A stretch of 36,232 nucleotides of DNA from Bdellovibrio sp. (GCA_022729855.1 DZBG01000014.1:1-36232), one strand, 5' to 3'. Positions 7,587 to 16,190 are shown, numbered from the stretch's first letter. Numbers and translations: made by a program. Notes: generated by a model from the sequence alone, not told the origin.

Positions 7587-8360
7587 ATGGCACGATTTTT
7601 ATTTATAATCCTTATTCTCTCCGGATGTTCAGGTATAAGGATTCCTTCCTTAAAAAAATCGCCTCGCCCTCTTGAGAAACCTGTCGCTATTTATGAAACT
7701 AAAGACTTCTTAGATCATCTCTCTAGTCTGGGTGATTTTTATCTAGAGTCTCCAAAAACGAAAGTATTACAGATTAGTGAAAAAGATAAAAAATACTTAA
7801 GCGCTCTGAGCTTAGATATTATTGATAATAATGAAATATTCTTCTCGAAACTAAAAAAACCGAGTTTTATTATTCTGGATACCGAGGTTCCTTTACATTT
7901 TTCTCTTCCACCTGCGCGAGTTTTTTTATCAAGAGGACTCATTACAAAATATATTAAACATGAAAGTATGTTGGCCGGAATACTCGCCTATGAATTTGTT
8001 CGCCTAGAAAAAAATGTTTATAATAAAAATATTATTATTCCTACAGGCTATCTTTCGATTGAAAGACTGCTCTCGATCTTGCGTATTGGTATAGATGAGA
8101 AAATGGAGCTTCATAAATGGGCCTTCCATTTAACTCGAAGATCAGGGTTTGATAGTGAGTATTATCTTTCATGGCTTCAAGTTCAAAATAGAAATACAGC
8201 AGATTTTATTCTCCTAGTGGGAGATATTACTTCAATGACAAGAGAAGAGGCGATGTTTAAAGCCTTTCTAATTAAAGAATCCAATACTGATAATATTGTC
8301 ACAAAAAAGAATTCATCAAAAAGTTTTTATAAATTAGTGAATGATTTAAGAGAGAGTTAA
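7587..8360 (+). CDS. M48-like lipoprotein without the HExxH motif
   Basis: 258 residues with a lipoprotein signal (ARFLFIILILSGC, cysteine at about residue 14). The layout follows M48 metalloproteases: a strand pair (PPARVFLSRGLI, like the family's 'vTxGLL' segment), then a helix where HExxH should lie. Here the helix reads YEFVR at residues 135-139, so both zinc histidines are lost. The later ELHKWAFHLTRRSGFD resembles the E-x3-D 'AD..A....G' helix with changed residues. The fold assignment is by eye. The ATG is chosen because a longer frame from a GTG at 7551 would run through the terminator hairpin. The next gene starts directly after its stop, so it heads an operon with the amgK- and murU-like genes. 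Confidence 0.65.
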   Translation: MARFLFIILILSGCSGIRIPSLKKSPRPLEKPVAIYETKDFLDHLSSLGDFYLESPKTKVLQISEKDKKYLSALSLDIIDNNEIFFSKLKKPSFIILDTEVPLHFSLPPARVFLSRGLITKYIKHESMLAGILAYEFVRLEKNVYNKNIIIPTGYLSIERLLSILRIGIDEKMELHKWAFHLTRRSGFDSEYYLSWLQVQNRNTADFILLVGDITSMTREEAMFKAFLIKESNTDNIVTKKNSSKSFYKLVNDLRES

Positions 8361-9392
8361 ATGAAACCAGAACAATCTGAGCAGTTTTATATTGAAGAAC
8401 TTTTCACCAAAACTCAGGATAAAAATATCCTGAAAAATGAAAAGCTTCAAGAAATTGATAAATTAACAGGTGATGCTTCAACAAGAAGATACTACCGAAT
8501 GTTTACAGATAAAGACTCATATGTTGTTTGCTTGGATAACCCATTTAACGATGGGGTTGAGAAACATCCATTTGTTTCTGTTCAGCAGTTTTTGGAAAAT
8601 AGAAATTTCCGTGTTCCGAAAATTTTAGATTCAAGCCTCAGTCGTGGTTATATTTTAGAAGAAGACTTAGGGGATGTTACTTTTCTCCAACATATCAGTA
8701 CTTTTAATAATAAAAAAGAAGAGCTTGATGTGTATAAAAAAGTGATTGATCAACTTCTTACTCTTCACCGTATTAAGCCAGAAGAAGTAAATAATCCAAA
8801 CCTATTTCAAATGAAGTTTGATTATACAAAGCTAATGGATGAAACAAAGTTTACTTTTAAATACTTTTTAAATTTTTGGCTAAAAAATACTGATCCAGAG
8901 TTTACTGCCGAGCTTGAAAAACACTTTCACCCTATTTGCGAGAGACTTGGGTCACAAAAAATGGTGATAACACATCGTGATTTCCATTCAAGAAATATCA
9001 TGGTGAAAAATGAAGAACTCATTTTTATTGATTTTCAAGATGCTCGCTGGGGAATTCCTCAATATGATTTAGTTTCTATCCTAGAGGATTGTTATTACGA
9101 TCTTGATGAAGGTAATCGAACATATTTAAAAAAATATTATTATGAAAATCTCTCCGTTGATATCCATGGTCAAAAAACTTTTGCAGAATTTGAAGGGCTT
9201 TATAATGACATGACTCTTCAAAGAGTCTTTAAGGCCGTAGGAAGCTTTTGTTATATTTATAACTGGCGAAAAGATGACCGCTATTTAAAATATATTGGTT
9301 TTGCGATGGAGAAAATTCGTAAAATTCTCATGAGTGATCCACGCTATAACGATCTTAAAAAGACTCTTTTTAAATATTATTATGCAAATTGA
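8361..9392 (+). CDS. amgK: Anomeric amino-sugar kinase, AmgK-like (APH family)
   Basis: 343 residues of the aminoglycoside-phosphotransferase fold. The N-terminal GDASTRRYYR near residue 34 matches the 'GDAS.RRY.R' block of AmgK, which phosphorylates N-acetylmuramate or N-acetylglucosamine at the anomeric carbon during peptidoglycan recycling. The catalytic loop THRDFHSRNIM near 206-216 and FIDFQDARWGIPQYDL near 223-238 supply the catalytic and metal-binding aspartates. The ATG abuts the stop of the preceding M48-like gene, and its own stop overlaps the next start by 11 bases. The MurU-like neighbour strongly supports the recycling role. Other APH-fold kinases with choline or similar substrates are less likely alternatives. 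Confidence 0.82.
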   Translation: MKPEQSEQFYIEELFTKTQDKNILKNEKLQEIDKLTGDASTRRYYRMFTDKDSYVVCLDNPFNDGVEKHPFVSVQQFLENRNFRVPKILDSSLSRGYILEEDLGDVTFLQHISTFNNKKEELDVYKKVIDQLLTLHRIKPEEVNNPNLFQMKFDYTKLMDETKFTFKYFLNFWLKNTDPEFTAELEKHFHPICERLGSQKMVITHRDFHSRNIMVKNEELIFIDFQDARWGIPQYDLVSILEDCYYDLDEGNRTYLKKYYYENLSVDIHGQKTFAEFEGLYNDMTLQRVFKAVGSFCYIYNWRKDDRYLKYIGFAMEKIRKILMSDPRYNDLKKTLFKYYYAN

Positions 9393-10347
9393 TCATTGTC
9401 TTATTCTTGCCGCAGGATTTGGGACTCGCATGGGGCCGATTGGTCACAAGCTCCCTAAAGTTCTATGGCCGGTTTATGAGAAATCCCTTCTCGAACTCCA
9501 GGTTCTTTATGCTAAAGAATTAGGAATAAAAAACATCTATATTAATATTCATTTTATGAAAAAAGAGATTCTGGAGTTTGTTCAAACTCATAAATCTTTT
9601 CATGATGTGACTTTTCTCATTGAAGAGCCTGAGATTTTAGATATTGGTGGTGGAATACACAACCTCGCTCGCAAAGCTAGTGTGAACTATTCAGGAAAGC
9701 TTTTAGTGCTAAATGCAGATCAGTTTTTTTACATGGAAGCCAGTAATTTTCATAAGCGTGTTGATGCCTTTTCAAATGATCCGCTCATTCTGTTTAATTA
9801 TTTAGTGAATCCAAATGATGGATACAATGCTCTTGTCTGTAATGAAGAAAGAGAAGTGATTGAACTTAAAAAAAATAAAGATATTCTGAGTCTATCAAAA
9901 ATTGAAACCTACACAGGAATTTCACTGATAGATTTAAGTGCACTAGATAAAATTGAAGGACCTAGTAATTTTTTTGAATCCGTGTGTCCTTTTAAAGATA
10001 AAAAAGTGAAAGCCATTTTATTAGATGATGTGGATTACTGGGATTTTGGAACAGTGAAGAGGTTTTGGAAAACTAGTTTCGCTATCATAGAGACGGCGAT
10101 CAAGAATCCGGCCCATGTGTTTATTGAATTCTTAATACGTCATGAAGCCTTGGATTTGGATAAGATCAACTTAGGACTTAAAAGTTATTTTGCAGAATCA
10201 GAAGGGGTTATCAATCTGTCTGAGGACTATTTGATTGTACCACTTGAAAAATCGATTCTCATTAACCCAAAGGTGGACCTTTCAAGTTTACCTCTTGAGT
10301 CTTATATAGTTTGGAATGATATTGTTGAGATTATGCCGGCTGAGTAA
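9382..10347 (+). CDS. murU: Sugar-1-phosphate nucleotidyltransferase, MurU-like
   Basis: 321 residues when started at the ATG at 9382. The start MQIDHCLILAAGFGTRMG holds the nucleotide-binding signature of sugar-phosphate nucleotidyltransferases, followed by KLPKVLWPV. EEPEILDIGGGIHNL near residue 80 and VLNADQFFYM near 103-112 (metal-binding aspartate in NAD) match MurU, which makes UDP-MurNAc from MurNAc-1-phosphate. The DYWDFGT block near 215 is the conserved product-side segment. The tail of about 100 residues is longer than in the Pseudomonas enzyme and I cannot assign it. Coupled to the amgK-like gene by overlap. A different NDP-sugar could be made. Confidence 0.8.
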   Translation: MQIDHCLILAAGFGTRMGPIGHKLPKVLWPVYEKSLLELQVLYAKELGIKNIYINIHFMKKEILEFVQTHKSFHDVTFLIEEPEILDIGGGIHNLARKASVNYSGKLLVLNADQFFYMEASNFHKRVDAFSNDPLILFNYLVNPNDGYNALVCNEEREVIELKKNKDILSLSKIETYTGISLIDLSALDKIEGPSNFFESVCPFKDKKVKAILLDDVDYWDFGTVKRFWKTSFAIIETAIKNPAHVFIEFLIRHEALDLDKINLGLKSYFAESEGVINLSEDYLIVPLEKSILINPKVDLSSLPLESYIVWNDIVEIMPAE

Positions 10348-10528
10348 GTTTGATGCAGTCGACAGGGCACACTTCTTGGCAGAGTCCACATAGAGTGCAA
10401 CTCCATTGATCAATAAAGTATTCTTTCCCATTTGAGATCACTGCATTTTCGGGGCAAATAAGCCTGCATTCATCACAAGAAACGCAAATCGAAGTAATTT
10501 CTAAAAACCCAGTGTTCATTAAAATCAT
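10331..10528 (-). CDS. Small 2[4Fe-4S] ferredoxin
   Basis: 65 residues with two clustered cysteine motifs: C-x2-C-x2-C-x3-CP near residues 15-26 (CVSCDECRLICP) and C-x2-C-x2-C-x3-CPVDC near 44-58. This is the pattern of a short bacterial-type ferredoxin carrying two [4Fe-4S] clusters. The start could be the ATG at 10528 or the one three codons later; neither has a strong Shine-Dalgarno sequence. The gene is convergent with the murU-like gene, overlapping by 17 bases, and divergent from the PilZ-like gene with only 21 bases between the starts. Its redox partner is not evident nearby. Confidence 0.88.
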   Translation of the reverse strand: MILMNTGFLEITSICVSCDECRLICPENAVISNGKEYFIDQWSCTLCGLCQEVCPVDCIKLTQPA

Positions 10529-10549
10529 TATAAGGCAAAATACTAATTA

Positions 10550-11275
10550 ATGTTGTTAAAGATTAGAAAACGCGAACCAATTATTTTAAATACTGTCCTC
10601 TTCGTGATGATTGGACTTTTTTTTCTCCATGTTCAGTATGCCTATCGTACTAAGCTCTCTGCATTCTCATGGTACTTACTTTGGGCCACGGTAAAACTCT
10701 ACTGGCCTGTTATTCCACTTAGTTTACTGAGCATCTGGACAGCTTGGACATTGAGACCGAGTTCTAGAAGATTCTTCTCTTGGATCGTGAGTCTAATCTG
10801 CTTTTTTACTCTTTCAGGACTCTATATCGACTTTAATAAAGTGATTGTACTGGCGCTCTTTTTTTTAGCGGTCATTGCTCATTTACTTTATCAGCAATTA
10901 AAATTTGTTCTTAGTTGGGCCTGTTATCAGAGTAATTATTTAAAAGAAGATCTTTTTTCTCCAGTACTCACTAAGATTTCTGGCGAACTCAAACAGGGTG
11001 AAGTGACTCATAAGTTTTATCTCACTAATTGGGATGAGCATGGGATGTTCATCTTTTTTGAGTCTCCCCTTAAATTAAAAGGAAAAGTTGCTCTGACAAT
11101 TAACTACGATCATCTTCATTTCCAAGGGGATGGGGAAGTTGTTGCTTATAGTGCCGATTTTCATGGAGTTGGGTTAAAATTAAATAAAAATGCCCCTCAA
11201 GTAGACAAGTTTTTCTGGTCTGACTTTGTTCAAATGAGTGATGAGTTAGGGCTTAATCCGGCGAGGTTACGGTGA
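10550..11275 (+). CDS. Membrane protein with PilZ-like domain
   Basis: 241 residues. Four hydrophobic segments are visible near residues 13-32, 42-64, 76-92 and 98-120. The soluble C-terminal part, roughly 145-235, looks like a PilZ beta-barrel: FYLTNWDEHGMFIFF in place of the D/N-x-S-x2-G strand, then LKGKVALTI, and GEVVAYSADFHGVGLKL as the closing strands. The RxxxR segment and the serine of the second motif are missing, so binding of cyclic di-GMP is doubtful. Its stop overlaps the GTG start of the next lipoprotein gene by four bases. A PilZ assignment is by eye. Confidence 0.62.
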   Translation: MLLKIRKREPIILNTVLFVMIGLFFLHVQYAYRTKLSAFSWYLLWATVKLYWPVIPLSLLSIWTAWTLRPSSRRFFSWIVSLICFFTLSGLYIDFNKVIVLALFFLAVIAHLLYQQLKFVLSWACYQSNYLKEDLFSPVLTKISGELKQGEVTHKFYLTNWDEHGMFIFFESPLKLKGKVALTINYDHLHFQGDGEVVAYSADFHGVGLKLNKNAPQVDKFFWSDFVQMSDELGLNPARLR

Positions 11276-11709
11276 GATTTTTTCTAGTCATACTTTTATT
11301 TTTAGCGGCTTGTGTAGGTGATCCTACAACGCCTGAGATTGCCCTTAAGGATTTTGTTGAAGCGAGAATCGGAAAGATTGCCTCTCGTGAGTTTGTCACC
11401 GAACGTGTGACAGGAGCTATGAAGGTGAATCTGGAAGGAATGTCTGAGGAAGATTTTAATAAATTCGCAGATCTACGACATGCTCGCAAAGAAAGTTTTA
11501 AAATCATCTCTAAGTCATGTCAGGACAAGAAATGTTTCCTGACTTATACAATCAGTTTCTCTACGAAGCAGGATGATAAGCAAATCTTTACCTCTGAGGT
11601 AAAAAAGATAGCTGAGTTACAATGGATAGAGGGAAAGTGGTATATCGCCGATGTTTCAAATCTCAAGACGTATCACGAAGCTTTAGAGCCCATTAATCCG
11701 CTCGAATAA
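11272..11709 (+). CDS. Small lipoprotein, NTF2-like fold possible
   Basis: 145 residues beginning at a GTG that overlaps the previous stop (GTGA), with GAGG six bases upstream. The signal MRFFLVILLFLAAC gives a lipobox LAAC with the cysteine at residue 14. The mature protein starts with TTPEIALKDFVEARI and ends with a beta-rich stretch, WIEGKWYIADVSNL. This helix-then-sheet layout resembles lipoproteins of the DUF4878/NTF2-like kind, but I cannot confirm it. It probably forms one transcription unit with the PilZ-like membrane protein. It has two cysteines near residues 84 and 89 that could form a disulfide. Confidence 0.72.
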   Translation: MRFFLVILLFLAACVGDPTTPEIALKDFVEARIGKIASREFVTERVTGAMKVNLEGMSEEDFNKFADLRHARKESFKIISKSCQDKKCFLTYTISFSTKQDDKQIFTSEVKKIAELQWIEGKWYIADVSNLKTYHEALEPINPLE

Positions 11710-11747
11710 ATTTATCTTTTTGAACTAGGATGGTTCATAGGAGTGTC

Positions 11748-12173
11748 ATGGAAGACAAGAATTTTTACCAAAAGTTGGTAGAGGAAACTCTTCGCCACCA
11801 GACAACGACGAAACAATTACATTTTGAATCTCTTGAAAAAAAATTAAAACATTTCGAACTTAATTATTTGAAAGGTACATTCATTCCTCAAACAGGATTG
11901 ATCCGTTTCCAAACTAAACTTGGTCCTCTGGATATTCCAAGTAACTGGTCACACTTCAAACAACTTATTGATAGTGATTCAGATCAAATGATTAATCTCA
12001 AAGAGGATGAAGATCATTTCTTAGATATTCTTCAGCATTATTACGCTGATAATTTCTCTTATATTTGGCTTACCCTGGACGAAGGTAGTTGTTATCTTGT
12101 GATGATTAAAAAGCATCAGAAAGAGTTGTGGGATCATTTGAGAAGCGAGAAACATGGACAGGAAGCAGCTTAA
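11748..12173 (+). CDS. Unrecognised cytoplasmic protein
   Basis: 141 residues, acidic in the middle and helical at the start; no signal peptide, membrane helix or known motif. I place the start at the ATG at 11748 because AGGAG lies five bases before it. An upstream ATG at 11730 has its G-rich site too close. The C-terminal half (YIWLTLDEGSCYLVMIKKHQ) looks like a beta-hairpin followed by a helix. It follows the lipoprotein gene by 38 bases and is closed by a bidirectional terminator. Function unknown. Confidence 0.72.
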   Translation: MEDKNFYQKLVEETLRHQTTTKQLHFESLEKKLKHFELNYLKGTFIPQTGLIRFQTKLGPLDIPSNWSHFKQLIDSDSDQMINLKEDEDHFLDILQHYYADNFSYIWLTLDEGSCYLVMIKKHQKELWDHLRSEKHGQEAA

Positions 12174-12182
12174 AAAATAGAT

Positions 12183-12215
12183 AAAAAAAAAGCCCCTCAA
12201 AGAGGGGCTTTTTTT
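12183..12215. terminator. Bidirectional rho-independent terminator
   Basis: Stem AGCCCCTC (12191-12198) and GAGGGGCT (12202-12209) with an AAA loop, flanked by an A-run on the left and a T-run on the right. It therefore serves both the plus-strand gene ending at 12173 and the minus-strand gene ending at 12222, which converge here. Confidence 0.93.
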
Positions 12216-12221
12216 ATTTTA

Positions 12222-13058
12222 TTAAAGCGCCATATAATAATTTTTTAGCATTTGAGCATCGCCTTCAAGGTTAGGTGAATTACAAATCACATAACCGCGA
12301 GCATCTTGATCTTTAAGGGCCTTCATGAGGTCACGCCAGTTAAACTTAGATTTCTCAAGGTTTAAGTGTTTTAAGTCACCTTTAGAGTTTGAGCTAATCC
12401 CAGAAATATGAATATGCATTTCCTGAAGAGCTTTAGGTCCTAGTTCAGCTTTAAGTGTCTCAAGAGTTTCAGAGAATGCTTTATAGTCATTCACTTCGCC
12501 ACCACGAGCATAAAGATGAGAGAAGTCCATACAAGGCTTCACAGAGTTCACTGATTTAGAAAGAGAGATAAGCTCTTCAAGTGATCCAAACTGAGAAGTC
12601 TTTCCAGTAAGTTCTGGACGAAGTTCAATTTCAATATCAAGACGAGAAAGTCTTTCTTCAATAACATTTAGTGATTTCTCTACAAGATCAAATACATCAT
12701 ACGGAGAATCTTTCATGTAGAAAGCCGCATGGAATGTCATTGATTCAGCACCACAAAGATCAGAGATCTTAGCTGTTTGAATAATACGCTCTACAGATGA
12801 GTCAATTTTATCTTGCTCACGAGCGTTTAAGTTAATGTAGTAAGGACCGTGTGATGTTAGCGGAACACCCAACTCATAAGAAACTTTACGAAGAGCAGAA
12901 GAAACTTCTTCTTTCATACGTACACCATGAGCGAATTCCAATTGCATACAGTCTAGGGCAAGCTCATGAATACGCTTAACACCTTCAACGGGACTGTTCT
13001 TTTTGGCAGTACTATTAGGAACACCAGCAGTACCAAACAAGAGTCTGTCGAAAACCAT
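12222..13058 (-). CDS. Endonuclease IV-like TIM-barrel protein
   Basis: 278 residues of the AP endonuclease 2 / xylose isomerase-like TIM barrel. The metal-ligand pattern of endonuclease IV is largely visible: SHGPYYINL, FHAAFY, ELRPELTG, CMDFSHLYA, HIHISGI, DLKHLNL and a late glutamate in the SPNLEGDA block. It could cleave abasic sites in DNA, though the departures from the Nfo signatures suggest a diverged homologue. I start at the ATG at 13058 because AAGGAG lies six bases before it; the ATG at 13073 lies upstream of that site and has none of its own. It is in tandem with a BFD-type protein gene 25 bases upstream. Confidence 0.8.
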   Translation of the reverse strand: MVFDRLLFGTAGVPNSTAKKNSPVEGVKRIHELALDCMQLEFAHGVRMKEEVSSALRKVSYELGVPLTSHGPYYINLNAREQDKIDSSVERIIQTAKISDLCGAESMTFHAAFYMKDSPYDVFDLVEKSLNVIEERLSRLDIEIELRPELTGKTSQFGSLEELISLSKSVNSVKPCMDFSHLYARGGEVNDYKAFSETLETLKAELGPKALQEMHIHISGISSNSKGDLKHLNLEKSKFNWRDLMKALKDQDARGYVICNSPNLEGDAQMLKNYYMAL

Positions 13059-13082
13059 TTGAAACTCCTTCATACGTGAACA

Positions 13083-13337
13083 TTAAAATATCAGATCAAA
13101 CCATTCATTTTTTCGTCGTACACATGTCCCACATCCTTGGGAAAATTGAAACCGCTGTTGTAATTTCTCTATATCAACAAGCTTTGTTTCTCCGCAAACT
13201 TCTCTGATATCACTGACTGAAACGCAAAAACATTCACATATCAGCACGTCATCGTTCAAAAGGGCTTTGGGCCCGTCATCCAGTAGCTCAGCTACTCGAT
13301 CAATTTGATTGAGAAAGTCTTTGTCCATTATCCTCAT
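13083..13337 (-). CDS. BFD-like [2Fe-2S]-binding protein
   Basis: 84 residues ending in the bacterioferritin-associated-ferredoxin pattern: CECFCVS near residues 34-40 and GCGTC near 68-72, giving the C-x-C...C-x2-C ligands for one [2Fe-2S] cluster. BFD domains reduce iron stores or act as small redox modules. The 30 N-terminal residues are helical and not part of the usual domain. Two ATGs are possible, at 13337 and 13328; AGGA motifs lie near both. No bacterioferritin gene is close. Upstream of the endonuclease IV-like gene in the same direction. Confidence 0.82.
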   Translation of the reverse strand: MRIMDKDFLNQIDRVAELLDDGPKALLNDDVLICECFCVSVSDIREVCGETKLVDIEKLQQRFQFSQGCGTCVRRKNEWFDLIF

Positions 13338-13471
13338 ATCCTGCGAGGCGTTAAGACTCTCTTAAGGAGAGCGCGTGAAGGTTTATAGCCTGAGACCAAA
13401 TTTCTGTCCACGGGAAAGGGTCCCGCTCTGTAATAAAGTAATACAATAACTTTCGAGTGAGTGTTAACATT

Positions 13472-14302
13472 ATGAAAATAGGTCACAAATTTATGCGTAT
13501 AAGACTCTTTTTTTTCACATTTAGCCTCTGCGTACTGGGATTTCTCCTCTGGACGCTCTCTGGTTTTTTCTTAGGCCTGGCCTTGATGCTTTGGGGCCTA
13601 TTCTTCTGTGCTGGTCTTCTATTCAGAGACAAAGTGGTCTTGAGTTTTCTTCGAGCAAGGCAGTGGCAGTCAGCAGATCAGGTGGAAATTTTTGAGGCGA
13701 TTCTTCATCAGGCCTATAAATTAGATCTCCCGATTCCAGAGATTTACACTTATCACGGCTTTTTTCAAAGGGCCTATGTCTTCTCTCGTTCTAAAAAACT
13801 AACTCTGGTTTTTGATAGTCGCTTAATTCAAAGACTGACTCCAAAAGAAATTGGAATTCTTAGTTTTTTCTTAATGATTGAGGCCAAGGCTGGTATGAGT
13901 AGTAGACGTACTCTTCTCTTCTATATGGCCGGAGCTCTTCAAACCTTCTTTCATATCCCAGTGACTCTTTTAGCAAAACTGCAAAAACATACTCGCTTCG
14001 GTGAGGCCCTTCAGTGGTGGGAAGACTACCTAATACTTCCCTGGTCTGAGATGATGTTTAACCTTCTTCTCTCAAAGAAATTTTTTAAAGAATCAAGAAA
14101 GCTCATTAAACGTTATCCGATTGAAGAAGCTGAACTCAAAATTCTTCGTCACAAATTAATGAGCTCAAATGAGCTTACTTCTTTTTCTCATCGCTCGGCC
14201 TATCGCCTTGGTCACCAAGGTCGAAGTCTAGGCCGAAAGCTTATTCTTCTCATGGAATTTTTTCCTCATGAAATAGAGCATGTGTGGGCAAAATATGAAT
14301 GA
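13472..14302 (+). CDS. Membrane-anchored M48/HtpX-like protein lacking HExxH
   Basis: 276 residues when started at the ATG at 13472; a GTG at 13457 and an ATG at 13493 are alternatives, none with a strong ribosome site. Two N-terminal membrane segments lie near residues 8-50. The next region follows HtpX-type proteases: DLPIPEIYTY, then RAYVFSRSKKLTLVFDSRLIQRLTPKEIGIL, aligned to the family's 'NAFAtG...VtxGLL..L..eEl' block. Where HExxH should follow, residues 135-139 read MIEAK, so no zinc site remains. This is by eye. It overlaps the histidine kinase start by eight bases and is probably co-expressed with it, which suggests a sensory or scaffold role. Confidence 0.62.
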   Translation: MKIGHKFMRIRLFFFTFSLCVLGFLLWTLSGFFLGLALMLWGLFFCAGLLFRDKVVLSFLRARQWQSADQVEIFEAILHQAYKLDLPIPEIYTYHGFFQRAYVFSRSKKLTLVFDSRLIQRLTPKEIGILSFFLMIEAKAGMSSRRTLLFYMAGALQTFFHIPVTLLAKLQKHTRFGEALQWWEDYLILPWSEMMFNLLLSKKFFKESRKLIKRYPIEEAELKILRHKLMSSNELTSFSHRSAYRLGHQGRSLGRKLILLMEFFPHEIEHVWAKYE

Positions 14303-16172
14303 AAATAAGTCATGGTACGCCCTAGATTTTAATCGTATTGCACCACTTATGGTGACTCTGGCCTTTATTCTGGTGCTGATTCAGTATTCATTTTATCCGT
14401 TAGAGGCTTTCTTCTACGATCTTTGGGTGAAACTTGATTTTAGCCATGATGATATTCATGAAAAAGTAGTGGTTGTGACTCTGGATGATGAGTCAGATAT
14501 GTTTTTAGGTGAGACTTATCCTTATTCATACGCCACTCACGTTCGTCTTATGAATCGCATATTGCAGGATAAACCTGGATTCGTGAATTACTTCGTGAAC
14601 CTTTTAGAACCTGATTCAGAGATTGAATCAAGATACCAAGATGAGTTCTCTGATATCATTAAAAAGTTCTCTCCTCGTCATGAACACTTTAGATTTGGAA
14701 CTGATATTGATACCTTTGGAGAATTACTTCCACCAGATAAGCTCAAAAATATTGGTTACTCTCTAGCAACGCTGAACCGCGACTCTCTTCTCTTTGCTAA
14801 AGATGATGTGGTCAGGCGAGCGATTCTTACCATCTCAGGGGAGGATTCTCTTCATCTCTGGACCGCTAAACGCTATCGAGAAATGATTGGTCTCTCCAAC
14901 GATCAAGAGCAGTACAAGGGAACTTATTACAGTCCTGAAGCTGATGCAAATTTTGTTCTCTTTAAGTATTTATTTAATCCTATTAAAAAGGGAGTCATTC
15001 CAACGATTCCTTTTCATAGAGTCGTGGTAGGACATTTTCCTGAAAATTATTTTGCCAATAAAATAGTTCTCATTGGACCTCAGTATCTATCCAATGGAGC
15101 AGACTACGTCCTGACTCCTTTTGATAAGGAAAATATTAAGGTCTCAAAACTTACAGTTCACGCCAATATTATCAGCTCACTTATTAATAAGCAGACAGTA
15201 GTTGAAATCAAAGAGCTCTATACAAAAATTGCTGCCCTTCTGGTTTCACTCATTCTCTCCCTTCTTATTTCAAGAGTGCAGCCTCTTCGTGGTCTGGTGA
15301 TGACTGTCGCGATTATTACCACCATTCTCTTACTGTCATATATTTCATTCTCTGTTTTTGGAGTTTGGATTAAACTTGCTCACCTTATTTTAAGTGTCTT
15401 CGTTGTTTATTATATCTGGGTTCCTTTTCGGGCCATTGAAGAGTATCAACGTAGGTATGCGATTCAAGAGGAAACAAAACTTCTTAAACAAGTTGATAAT
15501 TTAAAGCAAAATTTTATTAGCTTAATGTCTCACGATCTTAAAACTCCTGTGGCCAAGATTGCAGGGATTGCTGATATCCTTAAAATTAAATACGACAACA
15601 CTGCTGATCAGCGTAGTATGCTTGATAATATTGTGAACGCGACCAAAGAGCTTAATAGCTTTATTACTTCAATTTTAGACCTGACAAAAATTGAATCTCA
15701 AAATCTCACGATCATCAAAGAATCTAAAGACGTTAATAAATTGATTGAGCTTATTGTTGAAAAATTACGTTTTGAAGTTGGCCAGAAACAAATGTTTTTA
15801 GAGACTGAACTCTCTCCACTTTATCCCATTCAGATTGATGTCACGTTGATGAACAGGGTTATTTCTAATCTTGTGGAAAACGCCATTAAATATGCCGGAA
15901 AAGGTAAAACTGTACTGGTTAAGACTTGGGATGACGCAGACTGGGTCTATATTGAGGTGCGAGATAATGGAGTAGGAGTGTCGGAAGAAGACATTCTTCA
16001 TATTTTTGATAAGTTTTATCGAGTAAAAAACGACTCAACTCACGCTATTAAAGGGTCGGGACTCGGATTATACTTGGTGAAATACTTTATTGAACTGCAT
16101 AATGGTAGTATTAGTGCTCAATCAAAGCTTGGTGAGGGTACGTCTTTTATAATAAAATTAAAGAATGAATAA
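14295..16172 (+). CDS. CHASE2-domain sensor histidine kinase
   Basis: 625 residues from the ATG at 14295, which overlaps the previous stop (ATGAATGA); an ATG at 14280 is possible. One N-terminal membrane helix (near 12-30) is followed by a periplasmic CHASE2 domain up to about residue 290 (VVVVTLDDESDMFLG near its start). Three closely spaced membrane helices follow, between about 305 and 375. The cytoplasmic part has a HisKA domain with the phosphoacceptor in SLMSHDLKTP (His413) and a HATPase domain: N-box NRVISNLVENAIKYAG, G1 DNGVGVSEED, and GSGLGLYLVK. All catalytic motifs are intact. The ligand is unknown. The sigma54-type regulator 18 bases downstream is the obvious partner. Confidence 0.93.
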   Translation: MNENKSWYALDFNRIAPLMVTLAFILVLIQYSFYPLEAFFYDLWVKLDFSHDDIHEKVVVVTLDDESDMFLGETYPYSYATHVRLMNRILQDKPGFVNYFVNLLEPDSEIESRYQDEFSDIIKKFSPRHEHFRFGTDIDTFGELLPPDKLKNIGYSLATLNRDSLLFAKDDVVRRAILTISGEDSLHLWTAKRYREMIGLSNDQEQYKGTYYSPEADANFVLFKYLFNPIKKGVIPTIPFHRVVVGHFPENYFANKIVLIGPQYLSNGADYVLTPFDKENIKVSKLTVHANIISSLINKQTVVEIKELYTKIAALLVSLILSLLISRVQPLRGLVMTVAIITTILLLSYISFSVFGVWIKLAHLILSVFVVYYIWVPFRAIEEYQRRYAIQEETKLLKQVDNLKQNFISLMSHDLKTPVAKIAGIADILKIKYDNTADQRSMLDNIVNATKELNSFITSILDLTKIESQNLTIIKESKDVNKLIELIVEKLRFEVGQKQMFLETELSPLYPIQIDVTLMNRVISNLVENAIKYAGKGKTVLVKTWDDADWVYIEVRDNGVGVSEEDILHIFDKFYRVKNDSTHAIKGSGLGLYLVKYFIELHNGSISAQSKLGEGTSFIIKLKNE

Positions 16173-16190
16173 GTCGGTCAGGAGACAGGT

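Noticed and set aside
9334-9381. Longer start of the murU-like gene at a GTG
   Set aside because: The extra 16 residues precede a canonical nucleotidyltransferase N-terminus at the ATG at 9382.
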